64,000 nt of DNA, taken from Rhynchonema sp. JSB1_4 (Eukaryota; Nematoda; Chromadorea; Monhysterida; Xyalidae). Positions 47,101-58,698 of the stretch are shown piece after piece (the stretch's first letter is position 1; each line of letters begins with the position of its first letter). A program made the position numbers and the translations under genes. The notes under the pieces are model-generated. The model did no database searches and was not told where the DNA came from. It worked only from the letters and a program-made list of their open reading frames with translations. The stretch lies in assembly GCA_030248065.1 (NCBI GenBank), contig JASAMV010004351.1, forward strand, positions 62,001 through 126,000, read 5' to 3'.

Positions 47101-47628
47101 GAAGATGAAGGTCAATCACACGCACACTGTCAGTGACATTCGACAGGCGATTTGCACGTAGGTTTCGTGGTTTGACATGAAACGTTTTTGGGCATCTTAT
47201 TTTTGAGTGATCTGAGCGGACCACTGTAGCTCCATCCAGTGACTTGCCCTCTCTGAAAGCAGTACTGTTCATTCATCATCATTTGTTTTTGCACCTCCAG
47301 TGCCAGGTCAATGCAAACGCCCGAAGGCTATGTGGCAAATCCTGTTAAACAATAAAAGCTAAGCATCACAGTTTCACGATGATAATGAAACATCAGGACT
47401 GTTGATTAACTCGTGTTTGTTTCGCACATCCCGAGCAGATCATAAGTAAAAGTAACAGTACCTCATCGCAGTCCTTGTTGCAGCGCGATTCCCAGCTATG
47501 CCATTCGCACATTTGTGTTCATGACGACGTTCCCGAAGAAACAAATCACGGATGAAAACGAGACTTTGGCCGATGCCAAACTGCTCAATGCCGTTATCGT
47601 GCAACGTGTGACTGGCGAACAGAATTGA
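44173..47628 (+). CDS. NSFL1C: p47 / NSFL1C p97 cofactor (N-terminus not found)
   Basis: Adaptor that links the AAA-ATPase p97/VCP to membrane-fusion and ubiquitin tasks. Exons: 44173-44316, 45169-45277, 45509-45541, 45676-45837, 46213-46322, 46418-46590, 46992-47157, 47484-47628; phases agree. The first part has the acidic stretch and the SFYVGGGEHSGQEVLGP motif, matching the family's RFYAGG...GQQIVGPP. The SEP domain spans LKMWKDGFSIDDGELRAYEE to RMEMHVAEEYRPPP. The UBX domain begins VMVRLENGHQVKMKVNHTHT and ends LNAVIVQRVTGEQN, with the p97-contacting turn FMTTFPKKQ close to the usual TFPNKEL. The first listed exon begins mid-codon (phase 2), so at least one upstream exon is missing. I could not find a UBA domain between the foldback and 44173. 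The end of exon 6 (46590 or 46595) is uncertain. The intron after 45837 holds a short hAT-like element. Confidence 0.92.
44620..44960. repeat. old dispersed repeat, related to 24530-24770
   Basis: Shares CTTTCTCAACA, ACCGGTGCCC and TTTGGCTCAG with the G3BP-intron copy and is bordered by AAAAACGTTTTTTTGG-type palindromes. Confidence 0.55.
45847..46005. mobile_element. short hAT-like MITE, 159 bp
   Basis: The left end is CAGTGTAGGGGCGGCGGC and the right end is GCCGCCACCACACTAG. The interior resembles 3641-4060 and 5232-5665 (AAAAAAGTACCATT, GCATGCAAAA, GATACCTTGCAACC). It begins 9 bp after the donor of p47 exon 45676-45837. Its 8-bp flanks do not match cleanly. Confidence 0.75.
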
Positions 47629-48330
47629 TTGGATTGGTTTACGCTGTTGTAATTGGTGTATTGTCTATTTGGAATGGTCTCGCTTTCATTTGTTCTCAAA
47701 CAGCGCGCTGCAAGCCAACAAAATGTTTTCCTGTCCCGCGACCGCGAGGACTACAGATAAATAGACAAAAACCAAGTATTGAACTATTATTGAAAATGAA
47801 AATGCACCAAAATTGTTGATCTGGCTCTTTCTGCCTGAGATGCTTAGAAAACTTCTGAAAGGGGAAAAGTCCGACCAAAGGGTTTTTACCCAACGCGTTT
47901 GGGCGGACTATACATTAGATGTTGTGCAATGATATCTAACATGGCAGCATTAGCGGTGTTTTCATTATATTTTTATTGTTTTTCGTTTTGCTGACCTTTG
48001 GATTTGCCATTATTCTGATGTGAATGTGAACACGATATGCTTCTCTTCTGTGAACATTGAATTTCCCATTGATTTGATTTCATTGGCTGTTTTTCGTTTT
48101 GTTTTGGTGTTTGATTGTGATTTCTTCTGGTAATTTTAAATTATCGAAGACGAAGATAAACGTCAGAATACCGGTTCGAAGAATGGTGGCGTCATGCTGT
48201 TGCATCGTACCATCCGCGAATTAGTCACCATCTGGCTAATGATTATCTGATAACAAATTATTTCATTTCTTTGTGTTTCTTTATCAAATACATGTTTTCA
48301 GAATACCAACCGACCACCTTTGAGCAAATC

Positions 48331-49097
48331 ATGGGTTTCTTCATGAAATTGTTCGGAATTGACAAACTGCAATCGCTTGGTCGCACTGTGAAACAGCACG
48401 GTGGCGTCTGGGGCACGATGAAACAACTTTATTTGTAAGTTGTTGCATGACTTTGAAATTAGTGGTATTGTTCGTGTCCTTTTTCCAGATTATGGTATGT
48501 GCTTTCATTATTTGTACGATTTGCAATTTTATGAACTCCGCTGCGTGCATTTGTCAGGACGGACGACGCGAAGGAGGGCACGCTGGTCGGTATTGACGAG
48601 TTCGGCAATCGCTACTTCGAAAACCCAAAGTACCAGTTCCCGCGCAATCGATGGGTGGATTATAATCGTAAACGATGGTTGGACTATGATGCGTCACAGA
48701 TACCGCCGCAATGGTGGGTTGGGTTGACCATGGGATTCGGTGATGGGCCTGTTACATCCAATGATGAAGCTGTATGGCTTGCCCTCTCTGAAAGCAGTCA
48801 TTTGTGGATTAAGTCGTGTGCCCAGCACACCTGAGGAGACACATGGGCCAGATCAACACGGCGCCATCAGATATTGTTGATCCCAATGAATATGTTTGTT
48901 GATTCAGGCATCGTTGGCTGGTGCAATCAACCGACACGCCACCGACCAAGCAGTTGCATGAGCAACATCGATGGCTGTTGCCGCATGAGGAGAATCTGAG
49001 TGGTCAAACGTTGGACAAGAACCACAAATTGTACTATCCCTACAGCACCACCAGACCGAAAGTCACCGAATGGCGACCGGGCGTCAAACAGCAGTAA
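48331..49097 (+). CDS. NDUFA12: mitochondrial complex I subunit NDUFA12, 149 aa
   Basis: Accessory subunit of NADH:ubiquinone oxidoreductase (B17.2 family), on the matrix side of the inner mitochondrial membrane. Three exons: 48331-48434, 48558-48713, 48908-49097, in phase. Family signatures seen are GTLVGIDEFGNRYFENP, RNRWVDYNRK, the ASQIPPQWHRWL core and the C-terminal YYPYSTTRPKVTEWRPG. Length (149) fits the usual ~145. It follows p47 on the same strand with about 700 bp between stop and start, so there is no reason to propose an operon. Confidence 0.97.
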
Positions 49098-49579
49098 CTA
49101 GAACACTGATCTAGTCTTCTGCCGTAGTGCTTGTATACTTGTACAGTTGATCGAATCCGAAATTTATTTGTATGTGCGACTTTTAAAAATCTATATTCCG
49201 TTTATGTAGATGTTTTTTGCTTTTTGCAACCATTGCTGTAAGAACGAAACTTTAGTTAAGTGGAGATATTTCCATTTGTCATGTCGTTTGCTGAGTTGAA
49301 ATACGATTGGTTTGGTTAGTGTTCATCGTGTTCTTATTTGCAATGTTCCTCAATATAGCAAACCTATACCCAAAAGCCATTGATATGTATACATAAATTT
49401 TGTAACTTAAATAAAGCAAAACAGATCCAAAATAAAATATACTAACAAAACAACCGAAAATAATTCCCGTCTGTGCACAGTAAGATCCGCGTCGTCGTGG
49501 AATGTATTTCTTGCGTAAATGTGACCACAACAATATTGGGTTCAGCTAATATCTACAAGTCGCACAAAATAGTCATCAA
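49098..49579. other. convergent intergenic space
   Basis: AT-rich, containing 3' ends of NDUFA12 (plus) and the EGSGD gene (minus). AATAAA-like signals appear near 49409 (AAATAAAGCA). No other gene was seen. Confidence 0.5.
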
Positions 49580-51150
49580 TTAATTGAATTTATGCCTGAA
49601 CTCCACAATGTCGTTTTTCTCGCGGAAACAGGGTCCGCATGCGAGTTTATGTACTTTCTGGAACCGATTGATTCCATGTCTAAAATGCCCATCGACGCAT
49701 TTCAACGGGTAATCGCCATGAAATCGATGTTCCGAACATTGCTCACTGTTGGCCGTCTCGTCCATTCGGTAGTAGGTGCTCAGCGGACTGCAACGTTGCA
49801 TTGACACGATCAACAGACTTTGGTCGGTGTAGGACGGTTGGATACGATTGAATGGTGGGATGAACGTCGACTGCGGCACAGACGTTGTGTTCAGGTAGCA
49901 ACGGGGGGCACCACCTGACGACAAATCGAATTTTAGTGTGGTTGTAATTGTACCGAAACCGCGGTCATGTGGTTGAGCCGAAAACGCCATTTTTAGCATT
50001 ATCTTGAAAACACTGGCACCGAAATTTGTGACTACTCAAGCGGAACTGTGCCTACGGCTTGCCGAGAGATCAGGCTTTTGTGGTTCCACCGAAATGGAGG
50101 TTTGTGCTCGCACCGAAATCGCAATGGTTTGAATGATATTGTACAAGACTGCCCGCGGTTTCGTATGTGTACCGAAACTCGCTATCGTTGCCGGGTCATT
50201 AACACCGATGACACATCAGGCTTGAATGAGTGATCACTCGCAGCTATGGCAGGCCACACAGGCATTCTCACGAACCCTTCCAAACCCAACCTCGAAATTA
50301 AAAACATCGGATCAAGTTTCTCCACCGCTGTTTTATCCGTTAGAACACACGAAAAACCGTCATGGAACACACATTGTCTATGGCTATAGTCGATGTGTGT
50401 CCCTGCAGACATACCTGGCACAACAAGGTTCTGTTCCTCATCCTGCCATTTCAGTTCAATTTCTTCCAACATCGGCACATTCACAACCGATGGTTTGATC
50501 ACGGTGTCGAAATCCTCGGCATTGATCGGCCCATCGCCACTGCCTTCGATCGAATCCGTCGACTTTGATAAAACCACTGATTTGCTGTCGTGTGATTCCA
50601 GTGATTGGTCACCCGAACCCTCGATTGAATCAGCATTGTCGTGAAGCACAATTGGCGCGTGGTGGAATTGACGTGGATGCTGCAATGCACAGACGCTGTG
50701 GATTACGGACAATTGATATACAGACAGTTTGAATTGAATCAATCTAGGCGTTGCATTGGCCTATATTTTGGCCTGTCCCAAGTCATTGATTCATTCATTC
50801 AAGCCAATTCATATTCATTTCATTTTATTTTTGCAGTAAGCCTGGAAGTCACAAGCCGCAGGGAACAAATAGTGATACTGTATAAATTCTGCACGATAAT
50901 CGTTTGATTCTGCGTGCGCTTGGATTGTGTCAGCGAACAGTTCAGCTTTCGCATTGCCCTGTGTTAGTGAAAAATACCTATGCTATTCATTTTTTTGCGG
51001 CAAACTATTGCAATATCAAGAAATAAGCCTGAAATCAACACGTGGACCAACCCTTTCGACGGGCAACGGCTCTGGTTCGACGTAAATAGTGGACACTGTC
51101 GCAATGTAGCAGCTGAATATGATCAATGTTGCACCAACTCTCAGCTCCAT
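49580..51150 (-). CDS. secreted Cys-containing protein with EGSGD sites, 232 aa
   Basis: Three exons, 51150-51052, 50679-50415 and 49914-49580, join in phase. The start gives a signal peptide (MELRVGATLIIFSCYIATVS). After it come two copies of DSIEGSGD (Ser55 and Ser80). EGSGD fits the acidic-Gly-Ser-Gly-acidic consensus for xylosylation and glycosaminoglycan attachment seen in chondroitin proteoglycans, which are abundant in nematodes. An acidic, Ser-rich stretch follows (IKPSVVNVPMLEEIELKWQD). The C-terminal third has six Cys (RCYLN, QRCSPL, EQCSEH, KCVDG, ACGPC). I do not recognise this cysteine domain. A chondroitin proteoglycan core protein is the best guess; occupancy of the sites is unknown. 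The exon 1 donor (AGG/GTTGGT) is the weakest junction. Confidence 0.7.
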
Positions 51151-54100
51151 GGTTGAAATCGCACCGATGTCAAAAAATGGAACTTGTGGTTCGAACTGAC
51201 GGTTGCGCAACTCGCCGAATGTGTTGTAGAAGTTTGCTCGGTCAGTCACAAACTGACTGTCAGCAAATTAGCGCTGGAAATGGTGCCTTGAAGACGCCTT
51301 TCACTGTCAAATTTATCTATTGATGCTGAGCCTATGCTACAGCACGGTCGGCTGAATAATTGGGCCTAACAATAAAATACTGTATAATTGACAAATTATT
51401 CAGACGTCGCACAATTGGGTTTAGTGCTGGCCGATTTCAAAAATAAGAACGCACACGTGATCCTACCTACTAGGTTAACGTTCTGACCGATCAAAAATGC
51501 TGCCGACTAATTTTGTAAAAAGGTTCACATCAGCACTGCACACAAGAGCTTAACCACCGCATGAGACTGGGATCCGCGATGAAAAATTAGGACGTCGGAT
51601 GGCGTCAGAATAGCCCGACAGGCCTTGAAAATCAAGCCAATCAACTTTGTCTATTCTCAGATCGTGATCTTGCATGCACACAGGTATGTATTGATACCAG
51701 CTGATGCGAGTCTGTTTTATGATGCCCTAAAAATCGCGTGAGCGCGCGCGCATCCGCTCACACTTTTTCACTTTTATCTTTTGACAGCCTTCTTTTGTGC
51801 AGTTGGGTCTGAATGTGTGTTATGCGCATAATATACATCTGATGGTGAGATTGACAAAAAATCTTCCGCTCTCAGCCAGCACGTCTGTTCGTATAAACGG
51901 TTTTGGCGCGACCTCGTAAAATCATCTGGCGTGCATTATGTACGATATGTACCTAATACTGTTGATGTCGTCTATTATTTTTGAGCCTGGTATTTGCCGC
52001 GGTGTGTTGATTAGTAGAGCGTGTACACATGCAGCCCTGATTGAGATCACACAAAAATTTCTCAATTCGGCCCTTGATTCTGCCCCATAATTGCCTGATC
52101 TTCAGGGAAATTGCGACTGGTCCATGCATCAATCATTTATGTCCACGGAGGAGCCAGTCTTTGAACGCTGATAAATCAAATCTGTTCATACAGTATATTC
52201 GCTGTGCTGCTTGGGCTGTGTATCATCAAATTATCGGTTAATAAACTGTTAAAGAGCTTGCAGTTTGTTGCTCATGGTTTAACGACATCAGTAACACTTT
52301 TACGCATCCCTAAAGATCGATCCAGATTTTTATTTATGATCACTGTGTGTGTATTTGTTTGTTTTTCTTTACGTTTTGGTGCTCTATGTTCGCGTTCACA
52401 GGCAAAGTGAATTGAAAATGTCAAAAAAACAATGGCATGCTAAGCCATTAGTCATGAAAGCACACTGTAAACAAGGCAACCCTGGCCCAAATTCTCGAAA
52501 GCGCAACCGCCACTGGGGTGGTTGCGCCCCCCCAAACACGATGATGACAACTTCCTGACCTCACTTCGTTGCGTGCTTATGCGAACAGCAGCGTTTTTCA
52601 ACGCACCATGTTTTGGGAATAAAAGGGAATTTACACACCGAGGCGGAGAGCGTAAGATATATATCAAATACACGGTTGCGCAACCGCCCCCGGTGGCGGT
52701 GGCGCTTTCGAGAATTTGGGCCATTGGACGAGAGAAATAATACATGGCATTCGGCGTGGGTTGGCTACTTACATAGGTACGTAGTTGACGATCTGAGTTG
52801 ACGAGCTGAATGTTAGCCAGTAACGCTGATACAATAAAAAATTGCAATTATGGAGGACGTTCGTGAAAACGCGAAACCGCGAAACCTTGTCGTTCTTGAC
52901 GACGGCCAGGACTAGAAACGTCTTTCACGCTTTTGAAAACTTATTTGTAATTGTAACTGTCAAATCCTTCCCAAAATACAGCCGATGCAAATTTATATCA
53001 ACACCGGGTACCGCCGTATAGTGCGTCTTCGCCTGATGGAAACCCAATGCGCGTACACGTGGTCTTGCATTCGATTGCTAAAAACACGTGCTTGCCTCCA
53101 TAATCATGTGCGGAACACTTGCGAAAAGCGTACCGCATCAAATAAATCCTGACGACATGAAAATTGTGCTGATGACGTGTATGTACATAGTCTTCAAGCT
53201 GTAGGTGCAAGTCAGAAAGATTTTCGTTGCCATGGATCTGACGAGCGAACTCATACCTCGTGGACGTTGGTCCCGAACGTCACCAAAACCCACGCGTTCT
53301 GTGTCGCTGATGAAAATACAAGTCGGTGTCGGTTTGATTTATGACCCAAATCATCTGTCCGCCCACGACATGGATCGCTTGGCAGGATGAAGCATGTCTG
53401 GTTTGTTTGTGAAGCCTGTGACAATTCAGCTTATTCTGATGTTGTCGATGCAGGTCATCGAATCGGTACAAACGCGCATATACAGAGTGCCGTCGGCGTA
53501 GTGCAAACCCTATAACTTGCGTATTAGCTACCATATCTGTTCTTGCACATACAATGAGCCATACTTGCTGTAAGCAGTGCGTTTTTGTATGGGATACAGC
53601 TCTGCGTTTGCACCAAATTCGTCATCGTTTACGACAAATTAATTAATAGCCGATATTTCCCGCGCGTCATCTACATATGTAGGCCTTGTGCAAGCACCGA
53701 ACTCTTATGTCAGAATTTTTCAAACCGAGAAAATACTAGGGTATGCTAATAACGGAAATTTAATTTTGTCAAGAGTGAATCGAACACCACCTAATAAGAA
53801 ACAAGGAGCTATACCTAATTGTGCCAAGGAGTTTGGCCACCAACAACAACATGTTTCCCCTTGTGGAGTCCACCAGCAAAAGTGCGTGTTTGTGTGCGGC
53901 ACGGTAAACGCAATTGGCACGGACAATCCAACAGAATTGGCATCGTGGTTCCCCCCTGACATTAGTGTTGCGTGTACTGCCGAGAATCACTGCCATGCAC
54001 TCAATGCAGGGGTTTGGAACCGGGGGTTTGAACAAATATCCTGTCATGCTGTCTGGATGCGCAATATTCAGATGCCATTCAGTTGTGGCAGAGACTGCGG

Positions 54101-54153
54101 AACTGCGTCACACACAGTGCGTACCCACAGTCGATACCCGATAACGTCTTTTG
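51151..54153. other. intergenic, repeats and weak ORFs only
   Basis: No convincing gene. 52041-52241 has an open frame after acceptor GATCTTCAG reading GPCINHLCPRRSQS, reminiscent of short Cys motifs in secreted nematode proteins but unsupported. 52483-52723 is a nested palindrome. An ORF at 53688-54218 (plus) overlaps another on the minus strand and lacks coding signs. Confidence 0.45.
52483..52723. mobile_element. foldback TGGCCCAAATTC with inserted MITE core
   Basis: TGGCCCAAATTCTCGAAAGC is mirrored by GCTTTCGAGAATTTGGGCCA. The loop (52545-52680) is a fragment of the TATAGTCC family (TTTTGGGAATAAAAGGGAAT, CGGAGAGCGT). Confidence 0.82.
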
Positions 54154-54621
54154 TCATCCGTCATTTGCTATCAAACAGTCCCGAAAAGTACGGCGCTCCC
54201 TGCTTACCACCACCGTAACTCCATCATGAATTATTTGGCCGCTACCGACTTTCACGCCTCCTCGTTTCCAGACGTTTCTCGCGGGATTTGGGCGCTCACT
54301 AAACAAGTCCTGGTCTTGGTCCGACTCTGACGTCCAACTCATGCGTGGAACTTGTGTGATTGCGCTTGTGCTTGAATCGTTGTCAGAATTACGCAACTTT
54401 GAGCACTTCTTCCGTGCGCAGCGCTTATGACAGAGTGCATGCGCGTCTCCCGCATAGATTCCAAGCTCTTCAAAAGTTTTGACTGCCAACCAAACTGAAA
54501 TCGAAACCTTATACAATGCTGCACTGTTCAGTTTCGTTTTCTGGTTCTGCTGTAATTGCTTGGAAACGCAAAAACCTTCCAAAACCGTATGGTGCGATTG
54601 ACAGTTCGTTTTGACAGTCAA
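54154..54621 (-). CDS. possible exon, unknown, doubtful
   Basis: A 155-codon open frame on the minus strand without an early ATG. It contains a likely donor GTGGTG/GTAAGC near 54211 and a possible acceptor TTACAG near 54551. The predicted segment is basic and Ser-rich (CHKRCARKKCSKLRNS, SWTSESDQDQDLF) and then NVWKRGGVKVGSGQ. The last part vaguely resembles the start of BEN-type domains, but that is too weak to name. It could be an exon of an unresolved gene or chance. Confidence 0.2.
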   Translation of the reverse strand: MTVKTNCQSHHTVLEGFCVSKQLQQNQKTKLNSAALYKVSISVWLAVKTFEELGIYAGDAHALCHKRCARKKCSKLRNSDNDSSTSAITQVPRMSWTSESDQDQDLFSERPNPARNVWKRGGVKVGSGQIIHDGVTVVVSRERRTFRDCLIANDG

Positions 54622-54907
54622 TTTCTCAACCAGACACCCACGAAAATATGGACCGACCCATTTCGGAGCTCCTCTTTGTTTGACACATCGACAGTATTTA
54701 CTAAGACTTTTGTAAGATACAGTACCTGGACAAACTAAGCACCAGTGGTCTATTCATTTCTTTCCCTCATATGGAGCTTCGCTTTGATTCTTGACATGTC
54801 GACCTGACTTGTACTGTTGTGTTTTTGAATTCTGCTCTGATTCCAGCTTTCCAAACTGTGAATTTAAAACATACCGGCAGCCAAAAGCCACTCCAATAAC
54901 TCAAATA

Positions 54908-55523
54908 ATGAAGTCTGTTGCCATTGTCTACCTAATTTCGTCTTTGCTCATCGCATCGGCAATCATTAGCGACAATTCTGTGACGGCCGGACCAGGTTCG
55001 ATGCAACTTTGGGATTTTATAGCAGTATGAAGGGAATTGCTGATGTCGACGGAATAGTGAGAATAAGAAAAGTTGAACTATACATACATGTATCTTGCTT
55101 TGATTGTGCTAGATCTCACATTGTTATACGGTGCACAGGGTCATCGTCAGTGCGTTGCGAACACAATATATAGGTGGCCACGCGTTTTCCAGCGCGTTCA
55201 ATTTTACTGGAAACTCTTGGATTATTTCATTCAGAAAATCACGAACGGGTGTTTCGCTCAGAGTTCTTCGGCAAACGGGCTGAATTATTCGGCAAAAGGT
55301 GCGCTATTTGCTTTCTGTCCTGAGATTGTTCATTTTTATAACTGGACGTTAAAGGGGGCCTTTCGCATTTGAAACCACCTTCAAACTTTGCACGCATTTG
55401 AATATTGTTCAGGGCGTTATTAAACTCTCACGCACCAAGAACCCAGTCTGCAGCATGCGACCAGGAGATGCACTTCAAAAGGAACATCCGGGAACAAAGT
55501 GTGCCGCGGACCAGCCCAATTAA
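54908..55523 (+). CDS. possible small secreted peptide, 60 aa
   Basis: 54908 starts an obvious signal peptide (MKSVAIVYLISSLLIASAII). One in-phase solution joins 54908-54979 (donor TCT/GTGACG, weak) to 55413-55523 (acceptor TTGTTCAG). The mature part would be about 37 residues with two Cys (NPVCSMRPGD, HPGTKCAADQPN). The intron contains the right half of the dispersed ~70-nt motif (around 55137). Secretion is likely if it is real; the exon join is provisional and other exons may exist. No family was recognised. Confidence 0.35.
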
Positions 55524-56622
55524 TATCTGCGCTTTCAGGCAAACTGCTTGATCAAAAAGGTGTCAAGGCGAATGAATGTTTCGCATGAAACGTGCAACAC
55601 CACTAACTATGGAATTTCGCTTTTCTTTATATTTCGAATTTCAACGAATTGTTCCAGCGCGACAAGCAGACCTTGAAACATTTAGCAGCTAAGCATGAAC
55701 AATTCGTCGCAATTCGAAATAAAAAGAAAAGCGAAATTCTATAATGAGGCAGGGGAAATATCGTGCGAAACATTCTGCACCTTGACCGCCTTGTCATCAG
55801 GCGAGTTCCCTGAATGCGCAGGTAGAAATTGGGCTGGTCCACATTTGATTTTGTTCACGGATGTTCCTCTTGCAGGGCATCTCCTGGCCACATGCTGAAC
55901 GTTAGACCTCCGGTGTGTTTGACTTTTATGACGCCTTGACCACTGTCTAAACACATGCGAGGTTTGAATGGGGTTTGAAATGCGAAATGCCTCCTTTAAA
56001 AAATCGAAATTCTCTTCGCATATTATTCCAGACGCGCTGAACTATTTGGCAAACGAATTCCGTTGTTGGCAAAGATCCGAATGTCGAATTTGGAGAACAT
56101 GGCCAATAGACGATACTACTATGATGAATATAATTGATCGAATCGTAAATTAACAAATCTAAAAGTTGCCCTCCATCGCTATAATTCTTCCACCTTTCAA
56201 AATCCAACAGTCATTTCTACATTTTGTGAGAAGTCCACTACTGCTGTACAATTTCTGACATCACAAGACCTTTTTTACAGACTCTAATTACTTAAAAGCA
56301 GCCAGGAATGTTCGCATAAATCACTCACTAGTAATAAAAATGCAATAAATCGGTCATAGTAATTGTCAGTAAAGCATTCATTATGTTTGTTTGGAACAAT
56401 GCTTCAGATCGCGATGACTGCGAAAACACCAAAATGTGGTACTCAAGCCAAGCCTTGTCCGTCACTTGTCACTCAGATTGTCATGAAAGACGTGGCTATA
56501 TTATATAATACATACGTAGTGCACCTTTGAGAGAAAACGTTCCATCCAAAAATGTGTTGTGTAGGGTTTCCGGTATTCCAATTTTAGCTTTAGCACACGA
56601 GATCCGTAATTATACATTGTGC
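55524..56622. other. intergenic with a 136-bp palindrome
   Basis: 55608-55743 is a palindrome (TATGGAATTTCGCTTTTC mirrored by GAAAAGCGAAATTCTATA). Around 55350-55380 and 55975-56000, complementary GGCCTTTCGCATTTGAAAC / TTTGAAATGCGAAATGCC sequences suggest an older, larger inverted-repeat element. No gene was seen. Confidence 0.6.
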
Positions 56623-58698
56623 CTACCGTGCGGCGTGTCCCTGTCCGTCCCTGTCACCGAGTTCAATCTCACTGTAGGCCGGTGGTTTATTGTCCCCTTT
56701 GTCCACCACATCCGCATAATTCGGCGGTGGGATGTCCCTGCGTTGGCAAGGCGACGGTTCGTAATTCTCCAATTGCATCGCCTCATCTGCCAGTTGTCGT
56801 GCCTGATCATGCAGCTGTCTGATGAGTCGATTGCGTTTCAATTGTTTGTAATAGAAATAGACCAGACATCCGCACAGCATGAACATCACGCCCTGTACCG
56901 TGGTCAGCAGTACCGTTAGGGCACACGACACACGCGACGTGAAACATTCCTGCAACGCGCTGCCGGTACTGGTGCCGGTCTGGGACCGGTCAGTATTATG
57001 GCCGGTGCCTGTCTCAGCCTGGTCGATGGTGCCCCTGCGGTCCGTTGGTCTGAGCAGACTGAGCAGTTTTGGCAGTCTGACAATTCGATTGTTGTTGTTG
57101 TATTCGGTGATGTTTGGGATACCAACGGGCACGTACTTTCCGCGTAGGTTCACACTGTGGCGAATCGTGTAGGCTTCCTGAATCAAAACAGAAGTCTGTG
57201 TTTCAGTCGCCAAACGGAATTTGGAATGAAAGAAGAGAGAAAATCAATAACAATGCGAACCTGTTCCAGTGTATATGATCGGACCGAAGCGATATCATTC
57301 AGCGTTGGATTGCTGTGTTTGGTGGCATTCGGATACAGCTGGCCTTGAATGTGCACCGAACGACGGTGGCGTCGGGCTGACAGCAGACATGGCTGAAAGA
57401 ATAGTGAAATGCTATTTACCAAGGTCCCAATTTCAGGCACGAGGATTAGTGACGTCTGGTTTGGCCTGGGGCATGCACGTGACCTTTATAATTGGTATCG
57501 TTTCGAGACTTATTGATGCTAATGATCGGCGTAAAATATGTTGGAATGTGGCCAAGACACTCACCATGTCACATTGACCGATAGGACACGCCCGGACCAA
57601 TCCAGTGAACACCACCTTTTTCGTCACGTGTATGCTGTGCGAGAATTGTATTCGGGCACGCACTGACCCGTCGTTGTAACGTTTCATCGGACTTTCGAGT
57701 TGTGGGTTGACCGGGCATCTGTTGTTTATTTTATTTGAAAAAACTTGAATTGAAATACTATTGAAATTGATTATTTTTCAATTGATTCGATCCCAACCCG
57801 TTTTCATCATACAACTGCGCCACCACAGTTCCTTCCGAGTCTTCCATTTGAACGTCACTCACTTCGAAGTCATGATCGTCTGAAAACGAGTTGTTTGACG
57901 CATTTCTCTTTTTGAAGCATCAGCAGGCACAGACAGACCAATGGGATCGTCCATAGTTACCAACAGATAGCCGGTGTCGCCCTGCCGAACCTCTTGTGTG
58001 AACCTGCCGTCTCGATCAAGCACCTGTTGTGTTGCAACAATGATCAGCACATGTAAATGGTGTCGGTAACAGAAAAGGTCCTTTTTCAACTAAAAGTAAT
58101 TAGTTTGCATCAACTGTGAACCTGGAGAGCAAATTTTGGAGTGAGCGAAATCGGCGATGAGAATTGGACGTGTTGTTGGTCGTGATGTGCCTCGGACACA
58201 ATGAATTCGTTGTCATGTCTGTATGCGGGGACAAGGTTGGTTCACTTTCAGAATTCATCAGAATCTTCAGAATTCATGTTGCAGCACAATATCGTTTAGT
58301 CTCTGTTTTTGATTGTGACCCTCTGTGAAACTCTTTTGTAGTGAACATCTTTGAACGACATTTTAGGCAATTAATCTGCCATTATGATCCGAGAAACTAT
58401 CGAATATCGCTATTCTTTGTGGTAACCGAGTGTAACCGAGGTCCCGACAGCACAACAAGGGTAGACTGTGGCGGCGGTATCATACTCTTCAGATTCTCTC
58501 GCATGATACAGATCGGACTCACTTGTCAACGACTGTCGACCCATTGCCGGCCACTTGGAACCCGTAGTTGAGTGTGACGTCACCAATGGTGTTGATGCGA
58601 CACAATGCATTCACCAACTTGTCACGTATGGTGATCAGCTCGGTCGCGGTGTCCTTCAGGAACATCAGGTTGCTGTACGACGATGAACCACGATTGGC
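56623..58698 (-). CDS. ZP-domain transmembrane protein (5' exons missing)
   Basis: Extracellular matrix protein of the zona pellucida/cuticlin-like class. Exons: 58698-58523, 58218-58122, 58023-57863, 57718-57565, 57392-57261, 57177-56623, all in phase, giving 424 codons. The ZP C-half is seen as KCPVNPQLESPMKRYNDG, VRARIQFSHSIHVTKKVV and VRACPIGQCDMPC, the usual Cys-rich end. It is followed directly by a furin-type site (ARRHRRS), as in proteins released after polymerisation control. After a polar stretch comes one TM helix (LLTTVQGVMFMLCGCLVYFYY) and an ~80-residue cytoplasmic tail with two PPxY motifs (PPPNYADVV, PPAYSEIE), binding sites for WW-domain ubiquitin ligases. The signal peptide and the first part of the ZP N-half must lie upstream of 58698 and were not found. 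Identification as ZP rests on Cys pattern and architecture. Confidence 0.72.

Noticed and set aside
52041..52241. Exon for a small Cys-motif secreted protein (GPCINHLCP)
   Set aside because: Only one short motif, no signal peptide exon or in-phase partner found nearby.
53688..54218. 176-aa plus-strand ORF
   Set aside because: No ATG at its head, overlaps an open frame on the other strand, no recognisable motif.
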